Shown here one piece after another: positions 46,560-60,119 of a DNA stretch of 64,000 nt. The DNA comes from Sciurus carolinensis (Eukaryota > Chordata > Mammalia > Rodentia > Sciuridae): contig NC_062225.1 of assembly GCF_902686445.1 (NCBI RefSeq), forward strand, positions 94,538,581-94,602,580. The letters are read 5' to 3'. Positions within the stretch are counted from its first letter, which is position 1. Every line of letters starts with the position of its first letter. The notes beneath the pieces were generated by a model that was not told the DNA's origin, searched no databases, and worked only from the letters and a program-made list of their open reading frames with translations. The position numbers and the translations under genes are program-made.

Positions 46560-49500
46560 CACCACCTTCAGTGCCCCCGCAAATCCTCCCACAGCCTGTT
46601 TCCCTGGCCGGGGCACCATGGACCCTCCAGGCTGCCTGCCTGTGCAGGTGCGCTATCCCCGCAGCCTCCTGCTGGGGTTTCCTGTGCTCGTCTACTGCAA
46701 GAAGCAGGTCTCCTGACTCCGCCTGCCCTATGTCTATGGTTAGTGAGGTCCAGTGCGTGTGTGCTTGTTGGTCCTCGTGTGCAAGTCGCCTGTTCAAGAC
46801 CCTGCCCTCTCTGTGATGTGCTTCTTGCCCTGGAGGCATCTGTGCTGTGGATTCATGCAGGTAACTCATGAAAGTCTGGTGATTTTTCCCCTTAAGTGGC
46901 ACATAGGTGTGCAATCTGGGGTCTGATGGGAGTAGGAGAAGGTGTAAAAAGAAGAAAGGTCATCTTGAGGCCCACCTGGCTCCCATATGCCCAGCTGGAA
47001 GGTCCTGTGTGAGGCCCACCTGTGTTCCTCGCCATTGCCCCAGAGGCCACCCTCTGGGGCAGAATCGCCTAGGGCAGAATCCCTGGTTTGCAGTTTTGTG
47101 CAGGAACCTGGGACTACTACCCAGGAATCAATTCGGGTACTGTTCATGATGCTGAGTCACCTGGGTTTCTTAAGTCTTTTTCTTTCTCTCCCCAAAGCAC
47201 TGTGCACTGGAGAGAAGGTGGGTTTGTATGCCTGTGAGTATTTGTGGGAGTCAAGAGAAAGAGAGCTCCTAATTCCTCAAGGTTCCACAGTGGTTAGACT
47301 CTTGGGATACAAATGTCTCCAAGGGGAAATGTTGATATTTTAGAGAAATTTAAACTTTATTTCTGCTTTAAAATCTTATAAACATACATGCAGATACAAT
47401 TTATTTGCAAAACAACTAACTTACTGTTATTTGAATTATATTTGACATGTATACTGTACTCTAAGAATATAAAAATAAAACTTCTCTCTGTAGACCACTT
47501 ATAAATATTCTTAAAAAAATAAACTCTTCCTGTAATTGCTCTTGAATTTTGGCATGAACACATATTGTTTCAAAATGACCATAAAAACTCTTTTTATTTT
47601 CCCCTGGTGCCTACTTTAGCAAACTATAGCCTTAACAGTTTACCAATTATTTTAGCACAACTGACATGTCTTGTTAATTGCTTTAATTATTAAAGGAAGT
47701 ATCAGCAAGCCATCCTCATTCTCCAGAAAGATAATGGAGTGTCCTACATCACTGCATAATCTTCGTATATGCAGGACATACTTTGCCAGCTGGTTTGGAA
47801 ATACATGAGTATAAAGAAAAAAATGGCCCTTCTTCAAGTCTTTTATGAAATATAATGTGAGATTATGCTGTGTATTATAATGTTAAATATTATTTTTAAA
47901 CTATCTTTTCCCCACATTTAAAAATCTTCATAAGTAATATCACATAATATTCCATATTCCTCCTTCTGCTGAACCATTTTTTTTTGTTAGTGTGCAGATG
48001 ACTTATTTCCAATTCTTGCTGCTACAGGAGACACTGCTATACACATCTTTGTGCTTAGTTTCCTGTAGATCCCACTTGCCCAGAGAAGTTTCTAAGTACT
48101 AAGGCAAAGACTGCATCATACAGCTTTGTGCACACACACACACAAACACCGACCAAATTGTTTCTTTAAACAGGTTGCACAGATTTGTTCAACACCAGTA
48201 GAAACAAATATGCCCAGTGAGCATTTCATTTCACCGCTTTTCATGCATTTTTGGATGTGTGCATTACTTTTCTTGAGCCATTGGAGAGTCAGAGGGGGAC
48301 TTTACCCTCAGGACCCTAAGTGAACATTCCTCAAAAGTAAGAATTTAGGCTGGAGGGATGTATTCTACCTAAAGCAACATGACAATCGCCCCAGCTTAGT
48401 GCACTGTATACTTGCTGTGCTCTGAGGATCAGAGGTCCTGCTCCACACTGCCATTGAGTTGCATGGGGCCCCTCTGAAGACCTGGCACGGTCTGTCTGAA
48501 CTCAGCCCCAGGCTCTCAGCTACTCCCTCACCGCTGGCCTATCAGAGGACAAGTCCAACATAAGCCCAGAGAATTGTGACTTCTCCAGGGAACACATTCC
48601 AGCTCTCTTGTGACACTCCACTAGAAGTACATTACTGGTGCAGCATGCTCTTTGGGAGGGTCTCCAAGAAGCCTGGACTCCAGGGTTCTGCTGCAGCTGC
48701 AACTGAAGTGGCTGGCAGCTCTGAGGCCCAGTCTGCCCACTCCCCATAGGGCTTCCAATGTAAGCCAAATAACATTTTTTTTGGCCACACATATCCTGCA
48801 GAATTAGATTTTGTGAACTTTATGTTATGAAAAGCAACAAAAACTAATAATACTTTTAAATACTTGTGAATAAGGCACATTTCTATTCCTGAGTTATTTA
48901 ACTGGCATGCTGATCTCCTTGCTCAGGCTCAGTCCTGGCAGACCTGGGGTACAAACTTGTTCATTGTGGCTTCCATTCCCTGACAAGGACAGTGAGTCTT
49001 TGGAAAGAGTAGAGTGATTTGCACGAAGTTTGTATCATCCCTCTTACTTTCCTGCCAGTATTTGAAAGAAGCGGGATGCAGCTGTGGCTCGGGTTTCTCT
49101 GCAGCTTCCCTGACTTGGACAGCATGGCTGGTTTGCAGAGCAGCCTGTGACTGCTGGAGGGTGGGAGGCCCCCGCAACTCCATTCCTGCTCAGGACTCAC
49201 TGTGTTGAGAGCAAGCTGTGCCAGTAACAGACCACACACATTTGTGTCTGTCCACATGAATACGGAACTTACTGAATAACAACACGTTCACAGGTTACAC
49301 CACTCTCCAGGGGTGGTTTGCAGTCACCTGGTAGTCATAAACTGGGCAATCACAGGTTCTTTATTCCAATCTTAATTTCCAGTATCTATAATTCTCAAGT
49401 CAACATCACGCTTTATACAACGATATATAAATAGATCACAGAAAGACTAAGAAAGGGCTAAAGTGGCCACATGGTTATAGGATGCTAGTCAAGAGCATAG

Positions 49501-50060
49501 GGAGAGATATGAGCAGAGTCAAAGAGTTGCTGTAGGTCATCAGATAAGGGTTTTAACAATCAGTTCTGCAGACAATCCCACAGTTCACTTTTAGTTTCAG
49601 GGTGTCAGCTTGGAGTGCCTATGCATGGTCATCATGGACAGGAGAAACCCCTCTGCTCAAACCTGATGGAACAGGAATCTGGAGATTCTTCACTGTGTCA
49701 GTTTTCCTGGCACAGCATGTGATGAGTGACCAGGTGACTGATGGGGTCAGGATGCCACCACATCCAGTCTTGGAGGGCTCCTCCTTTTATGAGTCTTAAG
49801 TGAGGGGATTGCATCTGGTGAGGGTGATAAACTGTGGTGTCTGATGTTATTTGGGATGTCCACATGTCCAGATACTTTTTAATTTAATTTGATAAGTTCA
49901 TGGGTATAAGTTATTTATCAATTTGCGCCTTATGTTGGTGCTGGGCAGATGGTAGTTGTTTAATTGTACAAACAGGTATAGAATCATCCCACCTTGGCAC
50001 TTGTACTCAAAATTAAGTAGCTTATGGCAAACATCTGTTTAACAAAAATGGAATAACTCA
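46560..50060. other. Intergenic, little recognised
   Basis: No gene seen. AT-rich from about 47340 to 48060. A worn L1-like antisense piece is possible near 47935-48060 (AATATTCCATATTCCTCC). A short CA run is at 48131-48148. Confidence 0.4.
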
Positions 50061-50065
50061 GGTTT

Positions 50066-50358
50066 AGGCACAGCCTGAGAACTACTGTTCTGCATACGAT
50101 GGAGACACCCAGGGAAGGCACAGCCTGAGGACTGCTCTTCTACAAAACATGGAGCCACCCAAGGAACAGACTGAGGACTGCTGTTCTACCCAACATGGAG
50201 CCACCCAGGGCAGACACAGCCTGAAGACTGCTGTTCTACACACCATGGAGTCAATCAGGACAGGAACAACCTCAGAAATGCTGTTCTACACACCATGGAG
50301 TCTGAGGGCAGGCACAGCCTGAGGACTGCTATTCTACACAGTATGGAGTCACTGAGCA
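50066..50358 (+). repeat. Minisatellite, six units of ~49 bp
   Basis: Six consecutive units built as GGCACAGCCTGAGGACTGCT, then TTCTACACA, CATGGAGTC or CATGGAGCC and a short variable end. Unit starts lie near 50066, 50116, 50163, 50212, 50262 and 50310. Confidence 0.9.
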
Positions 50359-50359
50359 G

Positions 50360-52720
50360 GGCCTTGGCTGCTCTCTATGCCCGTTTGTCCTGCATTATGC
50401 TGTGCTTCCTTGTTTGTTTAATGTAGTCTGATTCTGTAAGCTGTTAGTGAATTCATGAGCTGTGATCCTACAGGTGATCAGGCATCCAGGACAGCACTAT
50501 GCTAGATGATTCGAACAGAGGGCACTGAAGTTTGTTGAGAGGTGCAGCCTCCTGGGCCACAGGACCCATCCTGACCTGCATCCAGAGCTCCTGGTTCCTG
50601 TGGTAAACTATCCTCAGCTTCACAGAGCTGTGTGTGACCCTCTAGGGTTAGCCCACTGTGCTTTTGCTGGGCCTGAGCAGACGTGCATTGGATGTTGAGC
50701 TTCCTTCTAGGCACAGTGCCACGCGAGAGATGGGGGAATGGATACTATGATTTTTAATTAACTAGAAGGAAATCAACATTCAGAAAGGCCATGCCAAAGG
50801 CCTGAGGCCTGGAGCCTGGTGAGGGCTTCCTCAAATCTTTCCTCTGTCCACTTTGCATAGGGAGTTCAGCCACCTTCTGGAGAGATTCTGTTTCTAGGAG
50901 CTGAGGGTACAGGGAGAACACAGCTTCTCTATGATCCTCCTCCCTGAGCCAGAGCCCCACAAGAGTCTGTGCCCACCTGCTTGCCTGGGTGCCCAAGGCC
51001 TCTGTCAGCTCCAAACATCAAGGAAAAGATGTGTCTGTGTTCTCTATCCCTGTGTGCTGGGAGCTGATGGCCCAGCCAAGGGCATGTCAACCCTCACAAA
51101 GTTAAGCAAGAGATGTGCTGGCCCAATAGCTGTGAGTCCAGCTCCACTGTAACTCAACAGGATGCACAGCTGTGAGTCCCGCTCCACTGAGGCTCAATGG
51201 GATGCACACCCCAAAGACCCCAGTGTTCTGGAGAAGTTGTTTACATGACACCAAGCTCCAAATGACCTTAAATTCTAAATAAAATTTCTTGGACAATTTG
51301 TATAAGAGGCTTGTTTTTAAAGAAAATAAATTACTTGACAGGATTATTATACGTATTACAAGCTAGGCCAGAGAACACTTTACTCAACATTTAAAAATCT
51401 TTAATGGAGAGCTTTCAGTTCACAGAGCTTACATAACGAGATCTAGCAAACATCTACAAAAACTAAACACAGTTCTAAGAACAGCAGTGGTGCCTGAGTC
51501 CACACTCTGGGCTTCACACCTGCACAGACTGCAGCCTTGCATTGCCTCAGGACAGTTCAGAGAACTTGCAAAGTTGTGCTGTCCTGGAAGTTGGCCAGGG
51601 GATCTGCTAAAGCTTGTTGTAAATAAGGCCCCGCTTGTGGATCTGAATCAGCCAACACTGAAGCCTTGTGGCTCCACTCCCCGGCTTTTGCATGGACCTT
51701 TTTTGGGTCCAGACCCTGCAGCAAGGGCTCCAGACATTCTTCCTGAATCTCCTACTCTTAGCAAAGGGATAAATAGGCAGCTGATCTGATCTTCAGAGGA
51801 GTCAGGAGCTTCCACCTCATTCTTACCCAGTTGGGGCTTGTTAAGTGCATGCATATTCAAAACCATGGACTTTAGTAACCTGACCTGCTCCGGACACCAG
51901 AACTCTGCTGAAAACTTGCTAGAGGGGTCACAGAATTTCAGCTTGCTTTATTTTTACATATTTCCAAAACAGATCATCTGCAAGATGGAGAGGCTTGTGT
52001 CCTGAAGGGCAATGGTGGGACATCTGGGCGCAGCTCTGGAGGGTGTCCCCAGCAGCATGGGACAAGCTCCGGGCCCAGGGAAAGAATAGCTGGGCTCTGC
52101 ACACTGGAGGCAGAGCCAGCCTCAGGGCAACTCACCTTCACTGGCCAGGAGACCTTGATGTGTTTGCAGGCAGGAGGCACCAGGCATGGAAAATCCTCTG
52201 CAGTCACCAGCTTGAGGCCAGTCAGGCAGCTGCTCAGGGGTACTGTGCAAGGACCCATTGCCCTCCGTCACAAGGTGCTCAGTCTGAGCAGGACTTGGTG
52301 GAACTTTGTGCAGCCTCCATGGGACGCATAGATGCTTGCTGTCTCTGGGCTTTTCCAGGTATCTGGCCTTTGCTGCGCTGTTGGCTGCCTGCAGTGAGTT
52401 TGCTGAGGGGAGCTAGTCCTCTGTCCTCATGACATTAGCGTTCATGCATGCAGGGACCAGAGTAGGGGAGCTGCTCCCAGGCACCTGCTCCAAGTGTGCA
52501 ACGCAGGCTTCCTTTCTCTCCTACAGCTGTTCTCTCACTTCCTGGAACTAGAGGCAGAAAGGAAAGGGAGATCATTTGTGCATGGGCCATGGGCATCCTA
52601 CAGGGCTGAGCTGGGCTTGATTCTAGCACGAGAGTGGCATGCAGCCCTGGGGCAAGGAGGGAAGGCCCCAGGAGAGGCCAGGCATATGCCACCAGAACCA
52701 GGCTGCCTGTGCGCCCTTGG
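50360..52720. other. Intergenic, no gene supported
   Basis: No supported gene or repeat. A 34-base near-repeat (CAGCTGTGAGTCC(A/C)GCTCCA) occurs at about 51127-51200. Confidence 0.45.
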
Positions 52721-53093
52721 CCTGTGTGTGCACACATGCATATGAGTGTGTGCACATTCACTTCAGGGTGTGTGTGAATGTGTGTATAAGTGTGTTCACA
52801 CAAGAGTGTTCATGAGTGTGTGCATATGTGTGAGTGTGCATGTGTGTATTCATGCGAGAGTGTGAGTGAATATGTATATTAGTTTATGTTCACATGAGAG
52901 TTTGCATTAGTGTGTGAGTATCTGCGTGTGAGTGTGCATGTGTGTGTACACATGTGTTCATGTGAGATAGTGTGAATGTGTGTGCAAGTGTATGCATGTT
53001 CATACAAGAGTATGCATGAGTGTGTGTGAGTGTGCCTGTGGGTATGACTGTATGCGTGTGTGTCCATGTGAGAGTGTGGAGTGTGTGTGTGTG
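52721..53093 (+). repeat. TG-rich minisatellite
   Basis: About 370 bases of imperfect GTGTGTGAGTGTGCATG-type units with recurrent CATGAG/CATGTGAGAGTGTG words. Alternating purine-pyrimidine sequence. Frames across it encode only His/Thr or Val/Cys repeats. Confidence 0.9.
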
Positions 53094-53729
53094 GTCCACT
53101 AACTGGTCTCCAGAGCGTCCCTCAAGACTTTGCTTCACATCCGGAAGATTTCAAGTTCATCTTTCCTGGACTCGGTATCGGGATGTTCCCTGGGCCAGCC
53201 GGAGACTGTCCCCCTGGTTTTCTCTAGTTACACGCTCCTGTGCCTTACCCCACATGGACGAGCTCTGTGTTTAGTCACTGCCTCCTTGTCTCTGCCTACA
53301 CGCCATACTGGCAGTCATTCCCTTCCCGCTGTCTCCACCTTGATTCCCCCCAAGGCTGTGTCTCCTTGGCTCTGCGGTAACTGAGCTGGTGGGTCCAGGT
53401 GACCTGAGTCCTGGCCCTTTCTCCACCAGGCATCCAAAGTAGAGTTCATCAAGTAGTTTCATTTATTTGGTCTTAGATTTCTCAACAGTTTTATTTTTCA
53501 GATTTATAGAGTTGCTTTAAAATCAAACAAAATAAGGTATCTCAATATGTTTCACAACCCTTAAAACCCAATAAATGTACAGTCTTGCCGTTATAATAAG
53601 AGCCCAGTGCTCTGCTACTGTGATCAGAGTGGAACGTCCTGCTACTATCATGTGATCTCAGACTCTCCCGCTACTTGCTTCTTCCTTGATCACTGCCAGA
53701 TTTTGAATCAATTCTGTTCTTTTGAGTTT

Positions 53730-53741
53730 TCAAAAACTCTT
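53730..53741. repeat. Target-site duplication, left copy, of inverted L1
   Basis: TCAAAAACTCTT here equals 55324-55335. Confidence 0.8.
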
Positions 53742-55331
53742 TTTTTTTCCTTTTTTTTTTTTTAATTGTAACAAATGGGATACATGTTGTTTCTCTGTCT
53801 GTACATGGCGTAAAGGCATACCATTTGTGTAATCATAAATTTACATAGGGTAATGTTGTTTGATTCATTCTGCCATTTTTTCCCTTCCCCCCCACCCCTC
53901 CCACCCCTCCCCTCCATCTATACAGTCCTTCCTTCCTCCATTCCTGCCCCACTCCCTAAACCCAACTCCAACCCCAACACTAACCCTTCCCACCCCCCAT
54001 CATGTGTCATCATCCACTTATTAGCGATATCATTCTTCCTTTGGTTTTTTGAGATTGGCTTATCTCACTTAGCATGATATTCTCCAGTTTCATCCATTTG
54101 CCTGCAAATGCCATAATTTTATCATTCTTTATGGCTGAGTAATATTCCATTGTATATATATATATACCACATTTTCTTTATCCATTCATCAATTGAAGGA
54201 CATCTAGGTTGGTTCCACAATCTGGCTATTGTGAACTGAGCAGCTATGAACATTGATGTGGCTGTATCTCTGTGATATGCTGATTTTAAGTCCTTTGGGT
54301 ATAGGCCAAGGAGTGGGATAGCTGGGTCAAATGGTGGTTCCATTCCAAGTTTTCTAAGGAATCTCCACACTGCTTTCCAGAGTGGCTGCACTAATTTGCA
54401 GCCCCACCAGCAAGGTATGAGTGTACCTTTCTCCCCACATCCTTGCCAACACCTGTTGTTGCTTGTATTCTTGATAATCGCCATTCTAATTGGGGTGAGA
54501 TGGAATCTTAGGGTGGTTTTGATTTGCAATTCTCTTATTACTAGAGATGTTGAACATTTTTCCATATGATTGCTTGTAGATCTTCTTCTGTGAAGTGTCT
54601 ATTCATTTCTTTAGCCCATTTGTCGATTGGATTATTTACATTCTTGGTGTAGAGTTTTTTGAGTTCTTTATAGATTCTGGAGATTAGCGCTCTATCTGAA
54701 GTATGATTGACAAAGATTGAAAGCAGTACTTAGAGGAAGATTTATTTCATGGAGCGCATTTAATAAAAGAAGTAAAACTCAAAAAATAAATGACCTAACA
54801 CTACAGCTCAAAGCCCTAGAAAAAGAAGAACAGACCAACACCAAAAGTAGTAGAAGACAGGAAATAGTTAAACTGAGAGCTGAAATCAACGAAATTGAAA
54901 CGAAAGAAACAATACAAAAAATTGACAAAATAAATAGTTGGTTCTTCGAAAAAATAAACAAAATTGATAAACCTTTAGCCACACTAACAAAGAGAAGACG
55001 AGAGAAAACCCAAATCACTAAAATTCGGAATGAACAAGGAAATATCACAACAGACACGACTGAAATACAAAACATAATTAGAAGCTATTTTGAAAACCTA
55101 TACTCCAACAAAATAGAAAATTTCAAAGACATCAACAGGTTTCTAGAGACATATGAATTGCCTAAACTGAAAGAGGAGGACATACACAATTTAAATAGAC
55201 CAATTTCAAGTAATGAAATAGAAGAAGTCATCAAAAGCCTTCCAACAAAGAAAAGTCCAGGACCAGATGGGTTCTCAGCCGAATTCTACAAAACTTTTAA
55301 AGAAGAGCTCATTCCAATACTTCTCAAAAAC
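53742..55331 (-). mobile_element. L1 insertion with 5' inversion (twin priming)
   Basis: The left part (53742-54717) is an L1 3' end in antisense: a T-run, the reversed 3' UTR and the reversed ORF2 C-terminus. At 54718 orientation flips, and 54718-55331 is sense ORF2 corresponding to 28690-29313 of the intron 8 L1. About 1.57 kb of ORF2 is absent between the two parts, and a 12-bp target-site duplication flanks the whole. This is the known signature of twin-primed L1 integration. Open frames of 147 codons (minus) and 206 codons (plus) survive but are fragments. Confidence 0.93.
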
Positions 55332-55335
55332 TCTT
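55324..55335. repeat. Target-site duplication, right copy, of inverted L1
   Basis: TCAAAAACTCTT. Its first bases overlap the end of the L1 by short homology. Confidence 0.8.
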
Positions 55336-55339
55336 AAAC

Positions 55340-56880
55340 ATGTGAACCTGCTGATTTTGGATCAGTCGCTGATCTTGGATTCTCGGAATGGTAACAATTA
55401 AAACATATCACAGTGGTGCACTTGTGTCCATAGGTGAACTGAGACATAAAGCATGCTTATTTCTGAGGCTGTTAGTTCTACGAGTGGGTCCACCTCAGCC
55501 CTTCCTTCAAACATTTGGTGTTGCCTTGTTGGCTGAGTTGGCAGTAGACAGTAATTAAAGGGTAGAGTCTGTGTTGTGGGTTCAAAGCTTCTCTCACAGT
55601 CTTGTCTGGGGATTGATTTCCCAGATACAGGTGGGCTGTGTCTTTGTTTTGGACGGCTCGCTCCTGTGGAGCAGGGCTCCCCTCCTCAGGGGAAGGCAGG
55701 TGCTTGACTGTAGGTGTGGTTTAGCTAACACTACCTTGACTGTAGAGCACCACCCTGACTCCACTGCAGGCTGGGGGGGCTCGTGGGGATGGGAGAGGTG
55801 GGACTGTGAGGTCAGACTGTCTGGGGGCAGTCAGAAATGCCTGCTCAGGTCAGGAGCTCCTGTACTGCCTGCCCTTGAATCCTTGTGCCAGGGAGTTCCC
55901 TTACTCTGCAGTATTACTTATAACATCACTTTCCAGCCCACTTACTGATGGCTAGACCATATGAAGTGGTTCTTGGGAGGGAAGGAGAAGCCCTTGGTCT
56001 GCCATCTTTGGCTTGGAAAGCTTTCTCCTAAAAATGTCAAAGTTTGGGAGAGGGTTTTAAAATATTCAGTAACCCAATTGTTGGGGTTTATTTATTATTT
56101 GGTAATTATTTACTTACTTGCATACTGGGGATGGGCCTCATGCCTGATAGCCAAGTGCTCTACTGCTTAGCTCCCCCCATAGACCCATTTGAATAACTTA
56201 CATTTCCAGATTTTTGAAAGAGGTGATGGGGGCATAATTAATTATTTCACTTCTGCTTCGTTTTAAACATATTGTGCCAAGTTTGTGTGGTAATACTCAC
56301 ACTCAAAAAGTACAGATCAGATTTTGATGGTTTTTTGAAGAAATAAATTAATTGCTCTTCAATGTCTCAAGTTTGTGACCAAATATTATTTGAGATTAAA
56401 TGCATTCTGTTTCTCTGTGAAAATTAAGATATTTCACTGCGAGAAATCATTTGTTATTTGGGGGCCCTTATGTCTTTGTTGGTATTCTTAAACTTCTTTT
56501 GTAAGAAAAAAAAAGACCTGGCATTTGACCTTCTACTGCTCAGCTCCTCACTGGGACTGGGAGGAATGGGCTCCTTTGTTACAGAAAGGAAAGGAGAAGG
56601 TGGAGGTTTCTGCTGGTGCCCTTTTGGAAGAGCAAAGAGGGTCAGAATATTTTTTGTGGGCAGATTTTTAATTCTGTGCATGAACTCCTCTTATACCAAG
56701 CATCCCCTCCCCATGGGTTCCTTTTCCAAAGCTGGCTCATCATGACTATCATTGCTCAAGGCTAATCACACACTTTTTGTCTCATCCCTCACTGCCATCT
56801 TGTGCATGTGATTCAAGAGGTGCTGTGATCCTGACGAAAGCCCACATAAATACAGTGACCTGATGCTAGACGAGTTGCCA
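55340..56880. other. Intergenic, no gene supported
   Basis: No supported gene. A worn antisense ID is listed separately at 56122. Confidence 0.45.
56122..56185 (-). repeat. Degenerate ID SINE, antisense
   Basis: Reverse-complement ID words: ATACTGGGGATGGGCC, then AAGTGCTCTACTGCTTAGCT and CCCCC. Old. Confidence 0.6.
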
Positions 56881-56883
56881 CAA

Positions 56884-57400
56884 ACTCGGAGAAAAGATAG
56901 GCTTTTCAACAAATAGAGCAGGGAAAACTGGAAATCCACAAGAAGAAGAATGGAAGTTGACCTCTATCTCTCACCTTGCACAAAAGTCAACTCAAAGTGG
57001 ATCAAAGGCATCGGAATTGAACCAGAAACTCTGCAACTGCTAGAAGAAAACCTAGGCCCAACACTTGTGTATGTTGGCACAGGAACTGACTTTCTTAACA
57101 AGACTCCTAAAGTACAAGAAATAAAACTAAAAATCAGTGAGTGGGATGGCATCAAATTAAAAATCTTCCACAAAGAAAAGAAACAATTAAGAGCTTGTAG
57201 AGAGAACCTATGGCATAAGAGAAGATCTTTGCTACCTGCTCCTCAGGGCATTAATATCTAAAACACAAAAACCTAAAATCTTGACAACAAAAAAACAAAT
57301 AACCCAATCAATAATTGGGCAAAAGAACTAAAGAGACACTTCTTAAAAGAAGAAAAACAATTGACCAACAAATATATGGGGAAAATTTTGCTCAGCATCT
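56884..57400 (+). mobile_element. Older L1 ORF2 fragment, sense
   Basis: Encodes the ORF2 segment around DLYLSPCTKVNSKWIKG and the following DFLNKTPKVQEIKLKI (56950-57261, one uninterrupted frame). It corresponds to 30570-31080 of the intron 8 L1 but is clearly more diverged, so it comes from an older subfamily. Both ends are truncated. Confidence 0.85.
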
Positions 57401-60115
57401 CTGCAATCAAGGTGCTTGAAACATAAGCTGCTGTTCCTTCCTGGTCACCTGGGCCCCCCAGTGGCGGGCCACCTGCACTTCCTCCGGGCTCCTGGTGCCC
57501 TCTGGTGGTATTAATTCTGCACTGCAGCGGCATCCCAGCGTGGTGCCTGTCTGCTCTCTGGCCCCAAACCCCCTTCCAAATAGGCAGACTGTCAGGCAAA
57601 GGAAAAGAAAATCGTCCGATTCTACAAACTGTTTAGAGGTTAGATGCCTCTGAGGTTATCTGAGTCAGCAGTTTTCAAATGAGTTGAGGAAATTCCAAAG
57701 ACCTTGGATCCCACAAAAGTCCTGTTTGAATTCAGTTGGAGTAGCGTAAGGACTGTGGCTTCTTGTTCTTAGGCATATGCTTTAATACGTCTCATAATTG
57801 GTAAACTGCACTGGTTGTGATGAACTCTCCTCTGTTCCTCTGGAAAGGATCACTACATTAATAATGAGCTTTCATTCAATGTCTCAGGATCCAGAACAGC
57901 CTGGGTACAGCCATTAGCTGTTCCATGGCATTCAGATGCAGGGAGGTTGTGCTTCCTTCTCTTCATAAGGCTTCTTGTCTCTGCAGAGTTCCTCCAGGTC
58001 AAGATGGGGGAAATGCCCCTTCACCGAAGGTCCTGTGCAGTCCTGGGGCTTGTGTGGCCAGTCTGCTGTCCCTCCTGCTGTGGTTGCCAAGTGCTGGCCC
58101 TTCACTTTGAAGGAATGGGGCTGGGACACTGGAGTTGGGGAAAGGATGCTCCTCAGCACTTACTGGCCCCAGCCACATGCCAAACTCCTGGTCAACTAAC
58201 CACACCTGGGGAACTGCACTGGACTCAGGTTTGGAGCACCAGGAATGCCCCTCTTCCAGCAAGCTACCCCAAATTTCCATTCTGTCTTTCCATTGGTTAG
58301 TCCAGTTTAATCCCATAGATGATTCTAGATCTTCCTGGAAAAGACCTTTTGCAAGTTGTCCAGGCAAATGCTTTCTTTTCCCTGTGACCCTTAAAGACTG
58401 TAGTGTGTATGTGTGCACCTGTGTCAGATACCTGATCTATAGAAAGAAGACTGTCTTGGCCTTCCAGAAATAAAGAGCAAATGGGAAAAGTGGTGCTTCA
58501 TTCTTTCCTGGCATATCCAGAGTGCACATCAAAAAGATGTGAGCTGGTTATTTCTCTAGTAACTCAGTCTGCAACATGCAGACTTAAAAGCAACAACAGT
58601 GCATTTAAGCTCATGCCAGGCAAATGTGTCATCAATGAAATGATGACACACCACCCACACCTGTCTCCCTGCATGCCATGAGAGGAGCTCTATGCACATC
58701 TTGTTCCTCTGTGTCCCTAAACAGGAGTAGGGGCGACTCCTGCCTGCAGCCCCCTCATGGACTATCACAGGATGTGCCCTGCTGTCAGGTGCACCATGTG
58801 TGCAGTCGGAGGTGAACAGGCTTTTTCTCAGGTCTGTGGATCTGGGTATCACCAGCTAGCTGGCCACACAAATGTGCTTCTTTTCTGACTGATGTGTTCT
58901 TATTGACAAAGGTCAATAAAAAATGTTAGATCTTGGGAGTCAATTAGTTTTAGAACATAACAAACTTTTCTAGAATTTTCCAAGAGAAATAGCAGGAAAT
59001 TCTAAAGGACATCTTGAGATACAAGTCAGAATATGCCCTTTGGAACTGCCCATCTGCCCTCCTCAGGGTTTATCAGAAGAAAGGAAAATGGGGAAGAGAA
59101 CCAGCAGCAGCCAGACAGAACTGCAATCGTCACTCGTTTTGCTTATTTCCTGTAAAATAACTGTATTATATAAATAGGTCACTTACCTTTTATAACGTTT
59201 GAGCTTTCTTGTAAACTTTAATTTACTAAAGAAGAGCATGTTTTGCTGTTAAACCAGCTTTAGAGGTAGACATAGCCTAAGGTCTTCTATGGCAGTGGGC
59301 AGCACCCCAAGGTCCTAAAGACTGTGAACATACCCAGTTGCACATGAGTGCAGCCAAATGTTCACTCATAGTCCAGAATGCCTCTGGACAATGCTTGCTG
59401 AATTAAGTCCACTTTTAAAATAGGCACAAGCTAGTCCCAGAGTATCTCAGTCCACAGAAGGTGGGAAGCAAGGTCTTGCTAGTGAGGACTTGGCCCTCTG
59501 AGATGGATTCTGACTCTCTCCTTTTTGGGTCCATTAGAAGCAGAGTGGCCACTTGTACCTCCCTGCTGCAGGACTTCAGCAGGAGCCCCATGCCACTACA
59601 GCAAGCATCTGAGCCAGTTCAGAGCAGAGTGTGAAGACCACTTATGTCACAAAACCTTTGCTTTTCAAGGGAAAACAGATTGAGTCTAGAATCAGTTATA
59701 CTGCTAGAATTTCAAGTGGCTCTGGAGAATGCCCAACCTTGAGAGGTCCATGGGGTTTGAGTGGGCCCTGCAGTCTTGTGCTTTGCTGGCTGAACTCAGC
59801 CCCAGCAAAGCACCAGGCCATGCAGGGATGTGGACGGGGGACTGTGTAACAGCTTACACCACTGCCTGATTCTAAGGGATGACGGATTGTTATTTAAGCA
59901 ACATTATGAAATGATACTGAGAGAGCTAACCAATCCTGCATGTCTAGAGCATTCTTCCACCCCCATTCAGGAAGCAGGTGGTAAAGAGTGGTAAATGGAA
60001 GATGTTTTTCTCTTATTTACTGAATTCCAGTAGCGCTAGCTTGCATACTCCATGGCCTTGAGTCTGCATGACATCATGGTTCCACTACCACGCTGTAATC
60101 TCATAAAGCAGTGTT
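57401..60115. other. Intergenic, no gene supported
   Basis: No supported gene, RNA or repeat. Confidence 0.4.
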
Positions 60116-60119
60116 ATGG

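Noticed and set aside
52879..53138. His/Thr-rich reverse frames
   Set aside because: Produced by the TG-rich minisatellite read on the minus strand.
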